Assembly (NCBI GenBank): GCA_951799445.1
Contig: OX637296.1
Coordinates: forward strand, 24,304,001-24,368,000
Reading direction: 5' to 3'
Length of the DNA stretch: 64,000 bases
Source: Pseudisothecium myosuroides
Lineage: Eukaryota > Streptophyta > Bryopsida > Hypnales > Lembophyllaceae
The translations under genes and the position numbers were made by a program. This document shows positions 32,565-44,589 of this stretch, piece by piece. The notes under the pieces are model-generated. The model had not been told where the DNA came from. It made no database searches and saw nothing but the letters and a program-made list of their open reading frames with translations. Positions within the stretch are counted from its first letter, which is position 1, and every line of letters begins with the position of its first letter.

Positions 32565-33570
32565 GATATTGCGGTTGCAAGAGATAGCCATAGATCATGG
32601 TTCATTTATCAATCTCTAATTCGTCCTGTCCATTTCAGCAAAGAAAACGTGCAATCTATAAAATGAAAAAATTAGCCTCAATGTTCAAAAAAACATACTT
32701 GTGGGCTATCTTTAGGTAGTGCAATGCTCCCTAAATATGTTGCTTAATAGCAGCTACAATGGATGGCCATTTGTCTGCAATGAACTAATTTTTGAATGGT
32801 CCTTTAATTTTTGCACTAATTGTGATGCAGCTGTAGATAAAGGCATAGAAGTAGTGATAAGATTCATTTGTGGCAATTCATTAGGCTTCCTAACTTGTGA
32901 AAGGTCAAGGGATGTTAGTTCAGTATTGGTAGTCTCTCATTACTTACAAGGCCTCCCGCGTTGTCTCTTGACACTCACATTGTTGATGGAGTCATTGGGC
33001 ATTTGCTCACTTGTTGCAAGCACTATTTTCTCAGGACTCCCAAGTCACCCCTTCACAACTGCAGCATTTGTAGCTGCATGACTTTGTGATAGTTGTTGAA
33101 AAACAACAAACGAAAGTGGCTTCTTCAATTTTGCTTCACGTTCTTCATGATTGATTGGCCTTGTATACCTTGTTAGAAGAACCTATAATTATGTTAGCCA
33201 TAGTAGAAATGCAATACCCACAAACTTTAAACCTAGAATGAATTTGAAGTCTACCAAAATTATCAATGTTCTCCTATACACTCTTTTTCATTATTGCTAT
33301 TAGGAGATTCCTCTCTTTGCATTCTTTTTATTTTCTTGCAAAACAAAATTAGCAACAACTGCTTCTTGTACCTACATCAACACTTCTTTGCCCTCTCTCT
33401 GAAAGCATCTATACAATTTTGACAAAGTTCCAGCTAATTTAAAGTTACGACAAAAACAATTTTGCACACAACCTACACAAGTGCAAATTTCAACAACTTT
33501 CATCAAAGAAACACAAAATAGAATGAATTCCATTAATGATACCCTATATTCATCTTCTTCTTGCATCAAA
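32565..33570 (-). pseudogene. Transposase-like gene remnant, N-terminal part
   Basis: Reading the minus strand from about 33570, coding-like blocks appear: a Cys-rich block CTCVGCVQNCFCRNFKLAGT, then EGKEVLM, then NHEEREAKLKKPLSFVVFQQ, and SVKRQRGRPCK, which contains an AT-hook-like GRP core. Stops and at least one frameshift interrupt them. The blocks run in order toward the CACTA insertion at 32564. A DNA-binding N-terminus would suit a transposase. No family match can be proved by eye. Confidence 0.4.
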
Positions 33571-33972
33571 GTCTTGTGAACCAGCTAATTTTGCAAGAAC
33601 CAAAGGCTCTAAGCATTCGATAAAGAGCGCCAAAGTCGTGAATATTAATAAGCTATAAGTATGGGTATCGGTAAAGTCGTGAGTGATGTGGTAAAGCTAT
33701 GAGGCCCTTGCTACAAAAGGTCACAAATTATTTGGTAAAGCACTTAGTACCATGATAAAGCTATGAAGACCTTGTTGCTAATGGTCACAAAATATTTCAA
33801 ATCTTGTGAAACAAAATTTCAAAAATTCTAAATCTAATTAATGAAAGGAAATTCAACCAAAAAAGAAATGATTTCGTATGGGATCTAACGACTTTGACCC
33901 CAACATACGGTAATTCTAATTTATATATCCCACATAGGTTTGTTTTACCTCCTACCACCCTATATACATATT

Positions 33973-34020
<48 letters not shown>

Positions 34021-34317
34021 AGGTAATTCAGTTGTAGAATTCATTGTTTTCTCAATGAATTGAATGTTTTTTTTGAAGTTTTATTTAAAAGTAGAATTTT
34101 TTTTACTACTGGCCTAGTTAGTGTACAATTGTGATCTATGCGACCCGGTTGAATTGTATTCAGTTTTCTGACACTTTGTGTCGCGTGTCCTTGTAGTTAT
34201 CGATTGGGTGTGAAATATTCCACATTATATCATCCGAGGGATGAAATGATGTGGAATATTCTACATCATTTTGTTTGAGGGAAGGCAATACTACAGATTG
34301 CTATTGAATATTATGGA
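33571..34317. other. Gene-free stretch with microsatellite
   Basis: Contains a compound (TG)n(TA)n microsatellite at about 33972-34020. A palindromic pair, TGAAATATTCCACATTATATC against GATGTGGAATATTCTACATC, lies near 34210-34270. No gene is supported. Confidence 0.6.
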
Positions 34318-34650
34318 ACAAAAATTCATGTGTTTAGTACTTGGATACCGGAAGTTTATAGGTTGGATTGGATTTTTTTTCTTTTTCCCTCTTCTTTGCA
34401 TTTTAGCCTTTCGTATTTATTAAAATTGTTGAAAATATTGAATTCAAACTTTTCCTACATTGTAGATTTGTAGGTGAAAGATTGTGCACTAAGTTTGAAA
34501 GGTAAAATATATGCAAAATTCAAAATTGTACTCTTGAGGGCAACAATTAGTTTTACATCTAAAATGAATACAACAATTTAGTGCCATTGTGTAAGGCATC
34601 CTCCAATTTGGTCAAGAACCAATAATTTTTGCCATTGCAAGGTTGCAATG
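34318..34650 (+). repeat. Dispersed repeat, second copy of 4430-4700
   Basis: Diverged and more AT-rich than the 4.4-kb copy but collinear with it (AATTCATGTGTTTAGTACTT through CCAATAATTTTTGCCATTG). Confidence 0.65.
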
Positions 34651-34681
34651 ATCTAACATTCTAACTACTAATGTGAATAAT

Positions 34682-35510
34682 TTAATCGTAAAGGACTAAA
34701 CAACAATTTTAGGCAATTCACTAATAATGGAATTTTATTTTTTTGCTTAAAATTTTTCACACAACATGTAGTCAAAGAGTAACTTTAAGGCACAACAAAT
34801 TTCATAACTTTTGACACCATGGTTAAAAAGTTACTGTATGATATGTAGTTTTGATTGCTCGGTTGCTCCTCAAGCAATCTAAGCAGCTCAAAAAAATCTC
34901 TTTTTTAAGAAATTAAAATTTGAACTTGGTTTTATAGATTTATATGTATGTAGAAAGCTTTGAAACATTCCATTTTGATTAATAAGATGAAAGTTATGAG
35001 AGTTTTAGTTTGCAGACTATTATAAATCTCTATTCTAAATATAAACTTTGAAGTCCTTTATTAACTCAATTTTCAATATTTTTGAAAAAAATAAAATCAT
35101 AGGATGTAGATTGTTTATTACAACATTGCAACCATTGAGATTGGAATTTTTATTTATTTTTTGTATAAATTTTTAAACAAACGAGATTGGAATTTTTCAA
35201 CTCCATAACTAAATTCTTAACAATTTAGTATTTTTAATCATAATCTACTTCTTTCTACTTACTATTTTTTTCAAGCATGAATATGAAATATTTTTTGTTG
35301 AAAACTTTTATATGTCAGTTCCCCACTTATTTCTTCAACATATTATGGAGAGTTGCAAGTTGTAGGATCTAAACATTTTTGTTTAAAATTTTTGAAAGAT
35401 GAAACCTAACCATTTAGGAAGAACTGAAATTACTTCTTTTTGTAATCCAAATTACATGATCTTGCAATTGATAAGGTTTTTTATTTTGAAATTTTAGGAG
35501 TGTGCACTCT
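34682..35510. mobile_element. Decayed TTAA element, right end lost
   Basis: It begins TTAATCGTAAAGGACTAAAC at 34682. Internal blocks are collinear with copies B and C (GAAAGCTTTGAAACATTCCA here against GAAGCTTTGATTCATTCCAT in B, and CATTGAGATTGGAAT against CATTGAGATTAGTGT). The right terminus is not recognisable. It carries a LINE stub at 35152-35182. Confidence 0.5.
35137..35197 (-). mobile_element. 31-bp insertion with 15-bp TSD
   Basis: GAGATTGGAATTTTT occurs at 35137-35151 and at 35183-35197. The 31 bases between them are T-rich with AAACAAAC at the right, as in an inverted, degraded LINE tail. The other TTAA copies have no such duplication at this point. Confidence 0.6.
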
Positions 35511-35550
35511 AACAAGTTAACTAAAGGATCCTAAAGGTGGATTTTGTTAA

Positions 35551-36384
35551 TGAATAACAAGACGTGTGAGCCCTAAAGAATCACCTACAAAATCATATAT
35601 TGAAGAAAGTTGGATCTATTTTAAAGATTTTATTATTATTAATAGTCTTTATCTCTAAAACATTGAAAATAACGATATGGGTGCATTGTTGCCTACAATA
35701 TTATAAACAAACAGCCGTTTAGTGTAGATGACCTTTCGAGTATCTTTGGCAAGAATTTTTGTGCACCAGAGTGTATAGCATTCTCCATCTCTGCAATGGC
35801 AACTTGAGATTTTTTCAGTTTTAGTCAAAGATGCTATGTAGATATTCCAATGTATTGAGAAGTGTGGAGACAAGAAGGAAAATTTTACGGTATTTATGTA
35901 ATTCAAGATGGCATTCACGGAATCACGGTGATGAATGCAATGCATAGATGAAAATTCTTTCGCTGGAAAGATTGGCATGAGTCCTAAGGTTTACAATCAT
36001 TTGACATTCTTGTACTCGATCACCTTTGTTTCTATTCAAAGTTGAATTTTGCGTCTCTTCATAGAAACTAAGAAATTAAAAAAACGAATTGATGCATTTC
36101 TTTTGGTTTCCACCTTGTAATAATGAGGTTTTATTTTTTGTGTCCTCTAATCATTCTCTTTGCATGCTGTAACCATCAATCAATGGTTGGGACAAGCCTC
36201 GAGTGTAGTTTCTTTATGCTTACCAACAAAATCCTAAAATTTTGATTGCAAATGTAGGCTCATGACAAAGTACTCTTGAATTTGATCGATTTGATACATC
36301 GCAGAAAACGTGATCATGAAGTAAATCAAAACCCTAGGCAATTTAGATCATGGAGTAAACATCCTCATTAAATGTGGAGGAAAC
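35551..36384. other. Gene-free flank of the copia element
   Basis: No gene is supported. The last bases, GGAAAC, form the left target site of the copia insertion. Confidence 0.5.
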
Positions 36385-36624
36385 TGTAGGATACACAGTC
36401 CACTACCCTTCCGTAGATACAGTAGTAGCTTTAGCTTATACTAAGTTAGTTACAGATTCACAATGATTTAGGTTGTTAGTTAGTTAGTGAGCGGGGGCTT
36501 CTTTTCCCCATCCTCTTGTTTTGTATTTATGTTCTGTTATCTGAAAGGCCACTTCATCTATGTGGTCGATAAACAAGTATATTTGTGTATGTATGAAGTT
36601 TTGAGTTTGTTGCGATTTTCTACA
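36385..36624 (+). repeat. 5' LTR of copia element, 240 bp
   Basis: Starts TGTAGGATACACAG and ends TTTTCTACA, the usual TG...CA borders. It matches 41582-41820 along its whole length, with about a dozen differences by eye. The 5-base flank GAAAC (36380-36384) corresponds to GAACC after the 3' LTR. Confidence 0.9.
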
Positions 36625-36640
36625 CGGTATCAGAGCTAGA
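36625..36640 (+). promoter_or_regulatory. Primer-binding site
   Basis: CGGTATCAGAGC directly follows the 5' LTR. It is the complement of the 3' end of plant initiator methionine tRNA (usual TGGTATCAGAGC), with one substitution. Confidence 0.75.
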
Positions 36641-37111
36641 GGGGACAGTCTTGGACCAATTTCACCGCATGTGTTTTTCAAACAAGAAAGGAGTTAAGTC
36701 GTGATTGCTGAATACAGAAGAAGAGTGTTGAGTGAGTTGAGCGAGCAATTAATGAACTAGCTGTGTGCAAGTAGGATCAAATTACGATGTAGAAACATAA
36801 CCATGATCAGTATAGCCAAATTAGTACAGCAACCAATAAGCGATATTTACGTGCGTAACATACAAGATGCTTTTGTTCAGGTCCCAGTGTCAGACATAGC
36901 CGTCTCAGAATCGAAATAGGAATATAACTTTATTAGGCACTATAGCACCCAAATCTTTTGTCCACAGTAGCGTCAAACCCAATTCAATCTCAAAATATCG
37001 TTCAAAGCAGTAAGTCACTCCCGCTTCATTACTCGATCTCGTTTAAACTCTGCACACATACCGAGAGCGAGAACCAGGCCAATCGCAAAACGATCATAGA
37101 ACGATAGGAAG

Positions 37112-40100
37112 ATGTCAACTTCCGATGTACTGCTCGAAGCTCAGAAGCTGACGGCGGACAATTATCAAACATGAAAAACGTGATGTAGGCTATTGCTAAT
37201 GAAAGAAAATACTTGGAAATACACAGACTCCAATGGCTCTAATCAACCTGTGATTAATGAGCCCAAAGAAACGGCTAGGGGAAGAGCCAGGGCACTCTAC
37301 TCAGTCAGGATGTCATGCTGCGATTCCACATTCAATGAACTTGCAGAAATATCTGACCCGAGGGTCACTTGGGACGTCTTGAGAGAGCGATTTGAAAGAA
37401 CTAACAATGCATCAAGGCTTATGCTGTTGAATAAATTGAACTCTATCAGGTTGCCAAAAGGGGGGTCCACCAACGAATACATACGCAAGATCCAAGAAAT
37501 CAAGATGCAGCTCAAAGGGTGGGACATATGATCTCAGAGACTGATTTGGTGGAGCGGATGCTTAACATGCTTCCCCCAAGTTATGAGGCAATCTATAATC
37601 AAGTTAGCACACTGACTACCATGCCAACCTTAGAGGGATTAATGACACTTCTTCAACAACAGGAACAACACATGCAGTTCCGACAGTCAGCCGGACTTAC
37701 ACAACCACATGTTGATGCTCTTGCTACTCGTTTTCACCGCCCATGATATACACCTGGAGGACCGTCCAACTTCCGGCCTCCCTACTTAGTGCCGTGACAT
37801 CCCTCATGAGGTCAGTTTCGACCTCAGAGCTATCACTCTCCAGCGGGACCACGTACTTGCAATTGGTGCGGAGGAGTGGGCCACTTCATGCGAGACTGTT
37901 ATCATTTCGCTGAAGAGCTAGCCAGGCGGGCCCAAACACGTCGATTGGGAGGAAAAAACACAGCACGGCAGGCGCTTCATACGAATATCCTGATCGACAG
38001 TGGGAGCAACATTGAATCAAGTTGGGACATCCCCAACGACAATCTCAACACAACATCTTCACCCAATTGGGATCATCCAAACGGCTATCACCACACAACG
38101 GGAGAATGGAACTCTTACGACGACAGCTTCGACAACAATTACAGCGAGCCATTGCCACAACCAAACGGAGGATGGATCATCAATTCCGGGTGCACGCAAC
38201 ATGTTAGCGGCGACCCAAGTCAGTTTTCTCACCTAGAAATAGCCCGACATGAAGCAATGGTGCAAACAGTTGGCAAGCAATTGCTGCCGGTAGAGGAAAA
38301 AGGAAGTGTTAATCTCAATACCACTTCTGAAATAAAGATTCATGATGTGTACTTCATGCCTGGCTTGTCGTTTAACCTTCTTTCAGTGGGAGCAATTACT
38401 GATTTAGGGCTAACAATTGTATTCGACAACAAAGAATGCATAGTGTATCACGGGGCAAATAATATCTTGGGGCATGGCAAGCGTGGGGCGTGACAAGCGT
38501 GACGCAAAAACAGGTCTTTACCGTTACGTGTTTCCAGATCCAAAATTTCAGATATGTGCGGTAGCATCCCCGTCAATTGCATACCTTTGGCACCGGCACC
38601 TTGGGCACATCAATTTCCACAGTCTGCGATCTATGGGGGCTCATCACATTGCTAAGGGAGTTCCTCTCATCACCAGCACTCACGAAGTATGCGATAATTG
38701 CGCAACAGGGAAGCAAATAAAATCTCCAATTTCCAAAGAAGCCACCAGACCACGAGCTAAGTCACCACTACGACTTATTCATTCTGACATTTGCGGTCTA
38801 CTAAGGCCAACATCGCTAGGAGGGAACTCCTATGTGCTCACCTTCACTGACGATTTTTCTCGTTTCATCTGGTTGTACTTCATGCGGCAGAAGTCCAATA
38901 CCATCAAATTCTTCCAGCAGTTCAAAGCAACGGTAGAACTCATTTTTCAATCAAAGATTCAAGTGCTCCGCAATGATTGTGGAGGTGAATATCTTTCACT
39001 CAAATTCACGCAACTCCTTCAACAGGTTGGAATCCATCATGAGCTTATATAGTCCTACACTCCTCATCAAAATGGAGTGAGTGAGCGCAAAAATCATACT
39101 CTGTTGGAGAACGCAAGAGCTATGATGACCGAGGCTTGAACTCCACTGTACTTATGGTCGGAAGTCGTGGCTACAACAAATTATTTTACTAATTGATCTC
39201 CCACAAGAGCAAATGCTGGCATCAGTCCCTTCCAGCTCCTTTACAACTCGGTCCCCAAACTACACCACTTGCGAGTCTTTGGCTGTGTAGCGTTTGTGCA
39301 TGTACCAGCGGAGAAGCGAACCAAGTTGGACGCCCGGAGTATAAAGTGTATCTTTGTGGGATATTCCAAATGTACTGATGGATATCGTTTCTATTAGCCC
39401 AACTCTCGAACGATTACAATAAGCAAAGATGCACAATTTGCGGAAACAAAGTTTTGGAATTCTCCTGATTCTCATCCAAAGCCCACCATTTCCCTAGAGG
39501 CCCTCTCTGATCATTCGGCGGCCCTGGAAGTCTTGGATCCAGTATTGATTCCAGCACAAAGTTCCATACCACCTTCTTCAAGCGATGATTGCAACAGTGC
39601 AACGGCCCTACGGCCCCACCCGATGCTTTCCATGGACACGGGCAACAGCGAATCACAACCGTCCAAACATGTGCCTTTAGATGGCACATCAATGCCCTTG
39701 CATGGCAGGCATGCAAGCCCTAATTTCGAGCCGACCACCACCGAAGACACTTTTGATCCACCGCGAGCTGATCCAGACCCTGTTCGTGAGGTGCAACTTC
39801 GTCACTCCACATGAACCCGCCTTCCCAGCTCACGCCTCATCGACCATGCAACGAAGGTAGAATTCTTTGGTGACTTACAGGCTTGTTTTGCGGCATTTAC
39901 TGAGCCTATCTACCTCCAAGCCTTTGCCACTACTATGGAGGAGGCACTCTTTTACAAGGATGCAGCTAACAAACTGCACTGGGTCGAAGCAATGGAGCAG
40001 GAGATGACTTCTATTCGTGGTAATAATACTTGGACATTAGTGGAATTACCATACAGCTATTTCTGTCAAATGGACATACAAACTGAAGTCAGGTACTGCT

Positions 40101-41503
40101 TCCATCTCACCAAAACATAAAGCCAAATTGGTGGCTCGAGGAGATAAACAACACTCTGGCTTTGATTATCAAGAAACATTTTCGCTTGTCGTTAAATGGT
40201 CTACAATGCGCACAATTGTATGCATGGCAGCTATGAAAGCATGGCCTTTACTTCATCTGGAGGTGAAGACTGCATTCTTTAACGGAGCTATTATGGAGAC
40301 ACCGAGACGGTGTTTGTCGAACAACCTCCCGGTTTTGCTCAGCCCGGCCACGAGCACCTCGTCTACCGTCTTCACAAAGCGTTATATGGCTTGCGTCAGT
40401 CATCTCGAGCTTGGCATGATCGGCTCGACAAGTATCTCATATCTATTGGCTTACAGCCTTGTGTGGCTGATCCAAGTCTCTACGTTTGTTGCCATGAAGA
40501 CTTCATTATACTGCTTGTTATCTATGTCGATGACCTTATGCTCACAAGAAATCACGCTGGAAAAATCACTTCCGTCCAGGATCAACTGTGCCATAAGTTT
40601 CAAATGACGATACTGGGCTCGCTGTCATTATACTTGGGAGTCGACTTCTCTTACAACTCTCACGGCATACTTATGTCACATCAATGATATATCCAAAAGT
40701 GCCTCATCGATATGGAACTATCTGAATGTTTACCTGTTTGAATTCCAATGGATCCTAGTCTTTACGGCACACTGTCCATGAATATGAACTCCCCATTGCT
40801 GGATGATTTTGGAATTGTCTACTACCGCATGGGAGTTGGAAAGTTGCTTCACGTTACAAACATGCGCCCTGACATTTCCTTTGCTATGGGTATCGTCACC
40901 CGCTTCACATCTGCTCCTCGTGAAGCTCATCTGGAGGCAGTTATTTATATTTTTCGACACCTCAAAGGAACATCCGACCTTGCTATATACTATCCGCGAG
41001 GGGGAGATATCACTCCATTTGGTTACTCGGATAGTGACTACTTAGGAGATTTGGATGAAAGACGTTCAACCTTTGGGTACTTGATGAGCATCGGTAACTC
41101 ACCCATATCATGGAAAAGCAAGCTTCAGGTCGAAATTGCTCAATCCAGTTCGGAAGCAGAATACCGAGCGTTGGCAGAGGTTACAAAAGAAGCGATGTGG
41201 GTGAGGAACTTGTTTGAAGAAATTAAATTTCCCATCACGCGACCTATAACCATCTTTCACGACAATCAGAGTTGTATTAAGATGGCAAAAAACCCAGTGT
41301 TTCAACGACGTACGAAGCATATAGAAAAGACGTGTCATTTCATTCGGGACCATGTGCGAAAAGGGCGTATATGCTTGGAATTTGTAAAGATTCAGCTATA
41401 GTTGGCAGACATCCTCACCAAGCCATTGAGTAAGGTGCCTTTTCATGAGATGAGGAGTCGGCTTGGACTGCTTACTTCGACTGAATTCAAAGAGCCGGCA
41501 TGA
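37112..41503 (+). pseudogene. Copia gag-pol polyprotein, decayed
   Basis: Gag opens MSTSDVLLEAQKLTADNYQ at 37112 and is stopped by TGA at 37172 and 37181. A frameshift lies near 37520. The CCHC zinc knuckle CNWCGGVGHFMRDC is at 37858-37899. The protease motif reads WIINSGCTQH at about 38170-38205, with Asn at the catalytic Asp (38182). A frameshift follows near 38490. Integrase shows HRHLGH, CDNC, TFTDDFSR, RNDCGGEY and NGVSERKN, with stops at about 39049 and 39136. Reverse transcriptase shows EVKTAFFNG, EQPPGF and YVDD (40523-40534). RNase H shows YSDSDYLGD, SSEAEYRAL and DNQSCIKMAK. The order protease-integrase-RT-RNase H defines Ty1/copia. Several breaks are TGA in place of TGG or CGA, in line with cytosine deamination. 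It cannot make its own proteins. Confidence 0.93.
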
Positions 41504-41571
41504 TCAACCAGACAAGATCAACCAAGCCGAATCATTTTCTAGAGTTACCCTAATAAGCCCGAGTAGCGGAC

Positions 41572-41581
41572 TAAGGGGGAG
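41572..41581 (+). promoter_or_regulatory. Polypurine tract
   Basis: TAAGGGGGAG lies directly before the 3' LTR, where plus-strand DNA synthesis is primed. Confidence 0.7.
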
Positions 41582-41820
41582 TGTAGGATATACAGTCCGC
41601 CACCCTTCCGTAGATACAGTAGTAGCTTTAGCTTATACTAAGTTAGTTACAGATTCACAATGATTTAGGTTGTTAGTTAATTAGTGAGCGGGGCTTCTTT
41701 CCCCCGTCCTCTTGTTTTGTATTTATGTTCCGTTATTTGAAAGGCCACTTCATCTGTATGGTCGATAAACAAGTATATTTGTGTATGTGTGAAGTTTTGA
41801 GTTTGCTGCGATTTTCTATA
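41582..41820 (+). repeat. 3' LTR of copia element, 239 bp
   Basis: Starts TGTAGGATATACAG and ends TTTTCTATA, the terminal CA being changed to TA. It is followed by GAACC, which matches the 5' flank GAAAC at four of five bases. Confidence 0.9.
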
Positions 41821-41897
41821 GAACCTCCCTCAAAAAAACACCGTTTTTACATTTTAAGCACCTATTTCTTTGCTTTGGTGTAATACAATTGTCGTGA
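41821..41897. other. Host sequence between copia and CACTA copy 1
   Basis: Seventy-seven bases of pre-insertion sequence. It ends TGA, the left target triplet of CACTA copy 1. Confidence 0.6.
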
Positions 41898-43622
41898 CAC
41901 TACAAGAAAATGAGTGTTTTATGACTGCAAAAATATGACTGGGGATGACTGGCGACTACATGCAATCATATTATTGGAGGCCAAGACCTTGGGAAAAATA
42001 ATGACTACAAATATGACTACCAGTCATATTTTACCATTGTACTTCACAAGCGTATAGTGTACGTCCATTGGGAATGCCAAAGTACTTCATAGGGAACATG
42101 TTTGGGGAACGGTGAGTCATATTTTGCAGTCATATCTCCATGGTAGTGACATTTTTTTGAAAAGGGCAGCCGAAGGGAAATTTAGGCGGGCAGTCGTGTT
42201 TTTGCCTCAGTCATATTTTGTAGTCATATTTTATTGTTAGTGTATTTTGTAGTCACATTTTTTTAGTAGTAATTTTTTTTCTTTTTAGGCGGCACAAGCA
42301 AAAGGTGGGCAATCTAAGAAGGCCCTCTTGTATTCCTTTGGGTGTAAGTGTGAGTTGATTAAATAATTACGTGTTAAATTTTTTTATTTTTTTGGATGTT
42401 GTATCCATTACACAATTGGCGTCAAATATCTTTGGGTGACACATGTTTTTTCTATAATTAATTAATCAATTTTTTTGTAAGATTTATAAGGGAAGTAGAG
42501 AAAAATGAAGTTAATAACAATAGGAGACAATTGATGGGTCATTCTCAGCCACTGTATTGGAAGGGACGGGGGGAAAGGTCTCAAAATGCATACATGTTAA
42601 AGATGTTTTGTTTTTTTATTTTTTATTTTTTTTGAGGTTGACATATACATTTGGTGAAAGAGGCTTTCTTCAAATGTAATGGTTCAAATATACAAATTCT
42701 TGAATTTTTTAATTATATAGAGGGTTCACTATTTAACAAACACAGGACATGATCACCTGTTGAATTTGTGCATAAGTAGATTTAATGGTTGATGTGTTGT
42801 GCAAGTATAATATTGAATAGAATTTTTCATTGTTGACAACTTTGAATAATTTTTACATCTAATTTTGATGAAATTGCTGAAGTCTTTGAGTAGAATATTC
42901 CATTAACATTTCAAATAGGACTCCAAAAGGAACCTTTTCACCATCGCCATCGGCTCTTATGAATTCATTTATATCCTTATAGACTAGAAGAAAATGTTGA
43001 ATGAAATATTGAAGAATAACTTAGAGACAAGACTTCATCCATCTATATTTTTTGCTAAAAATATTCCATTATAAACATTTCTACTATTTTAGAATAGGCT
43101 GCATGCAATGCCCTACAACTTAAGCTAACAATTTTTTTGAATTTCTCAACTTGAATTTGAAAGTTTAGAGTTTTGGCCTCAATCAACCAAAAATCTAGGG
43201 AGATCACTCTTTGTAAATTAAGGTATACACCTCAATTAAGAAGGTATTTGATGTGGGGCTATTTACCTTAATTATTGCATTTAAGATGATCATATTTTTA
43301 TATAAAAAGTTATGAGAGGCAAATTCCTAATACCTTATGGTTTTTGTAAATTCATTCCTATGGTTTTTTAAGTGGGACTATCTTACAAATAAAATTTAAG
43401 TGCCCAATTTTTTCCCGCCTCCATCCTTCTTCACAAATTTTTCCTTCCCTCTATTACATATGTGTATAGTGTATACACCATGATACTAACAACAATTGAT
43501 TAAATTCAAGTACTATTGACCATGTGTTTTAAGTAAAATTTTGCTTAAAGGTCATTACTTAAAATCATATGTCTAGGACTATACTTAAAAACTCACTTAA
43601 AACACCCCTTTCTCTTGTAGTG
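41898..43622. mobile_element. CACTA element copy 1, 1725 bp
   Basis: The left end CACTACAAGAAAATGAGTG and the right end, in reverse complement CACTACAAGAGAAAGGGGTG, share their first ten bases. Flanks TGA and TGG match at two of three. The left 1.6 kb is collinear with CACTA copy 2, while the last 90 bases belong to another end type (also at 14710-14824). The element is therefore a deletion derivative or a chimera. Subterminal ATATGACT repeats in both orientations fill the left end. At 42700-42725 it retains the single-TTAA empty site of the TTAA element found in copy 2. No transposase is encoded. Confidence 0.75.
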
Positions 43623-43766
43623 TGGCATGAATCAAATTTGCAGTCATTTGGCCACATAGATTGCAAGATTATAATGTTTTAGTGTTGAAAAAGGATGCTG
43701 AAATTTCCTAGCAACACATTTGGAGGTGATATTCGATTTCAAAACCTACTCAAGTGAAAAAACTCT
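43623..43766. other. Host sequence between the two CACTA copies
   Basis: A 144-base remnant ending TCT, the left target triplet of CACTA copy 2. Nothing else is recognised. Confidence 0.6.
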
Positions 43767-44589
43767 CACTACAAGAAAATGGATATTTTATGACTGCAAA
43801 ATATGCCTGGGGATGGCTGGCGACTACATGCAGTCATATTCTTGGAGGCCAAGACCTTGAAAAAAACAATGACTGCAAATATGACTGCCAGTCATATTTT
43901 ACCATTGTACTTCACGGGCGTATAGTGTACGCCCATTGGGAACACCAAAGTACTTTATAGGGAACGACAGGGAACATATTTGGGGAACGGCAAGTCATAT
44001 TTGCTAGTCATATTTTTGGTTGAGTCATATTTTGCAATCATATCTCCATGGTAGTGACATTTTTTTGAAGGGGGCAACCAAAAGGGAATTTGGGCGAGCA
44101 GTCGTATTTTTGCCTCAGTCATATTTTGTAGTCATATCTTATTGTTAGTTGTATTTTGTAGTCACATTTTTTTGGTAGTAATTTTTTTTTCTTTTTAGGC
44201 GGCATAAGCAAAAGGTGGCCAATCTAAAAATTCCTTTGGGTGTAAGTATGAGTTGATTAAATACGCGTTAATTTTTTATTTTATTTTTATGTTGTATCAT
44301 CCATTACACAATTGGCGTCAAATATCTGCGGGTGGCACATGTTTTTTCTATAATTAATTAATCAATTTTTTTGTAAGATTTACAAGGGAAGTAGATAACA
44401 ATAGGAGACAATTGATGGGTCATTCTCAGCCGTCATATTGGAAGGGACGAGGGGAAAGGTCTCAAAATGCATACATGTTAAAGATGTTTTGGTTTTTTAT
44501 TTTTTATTTTTTTTGAGGTTGACATATACATTTGGTGAAAGAGGCTTTCTTCAAATGTAGTGGTTCAAATATACAAATTCTTGAATTTT

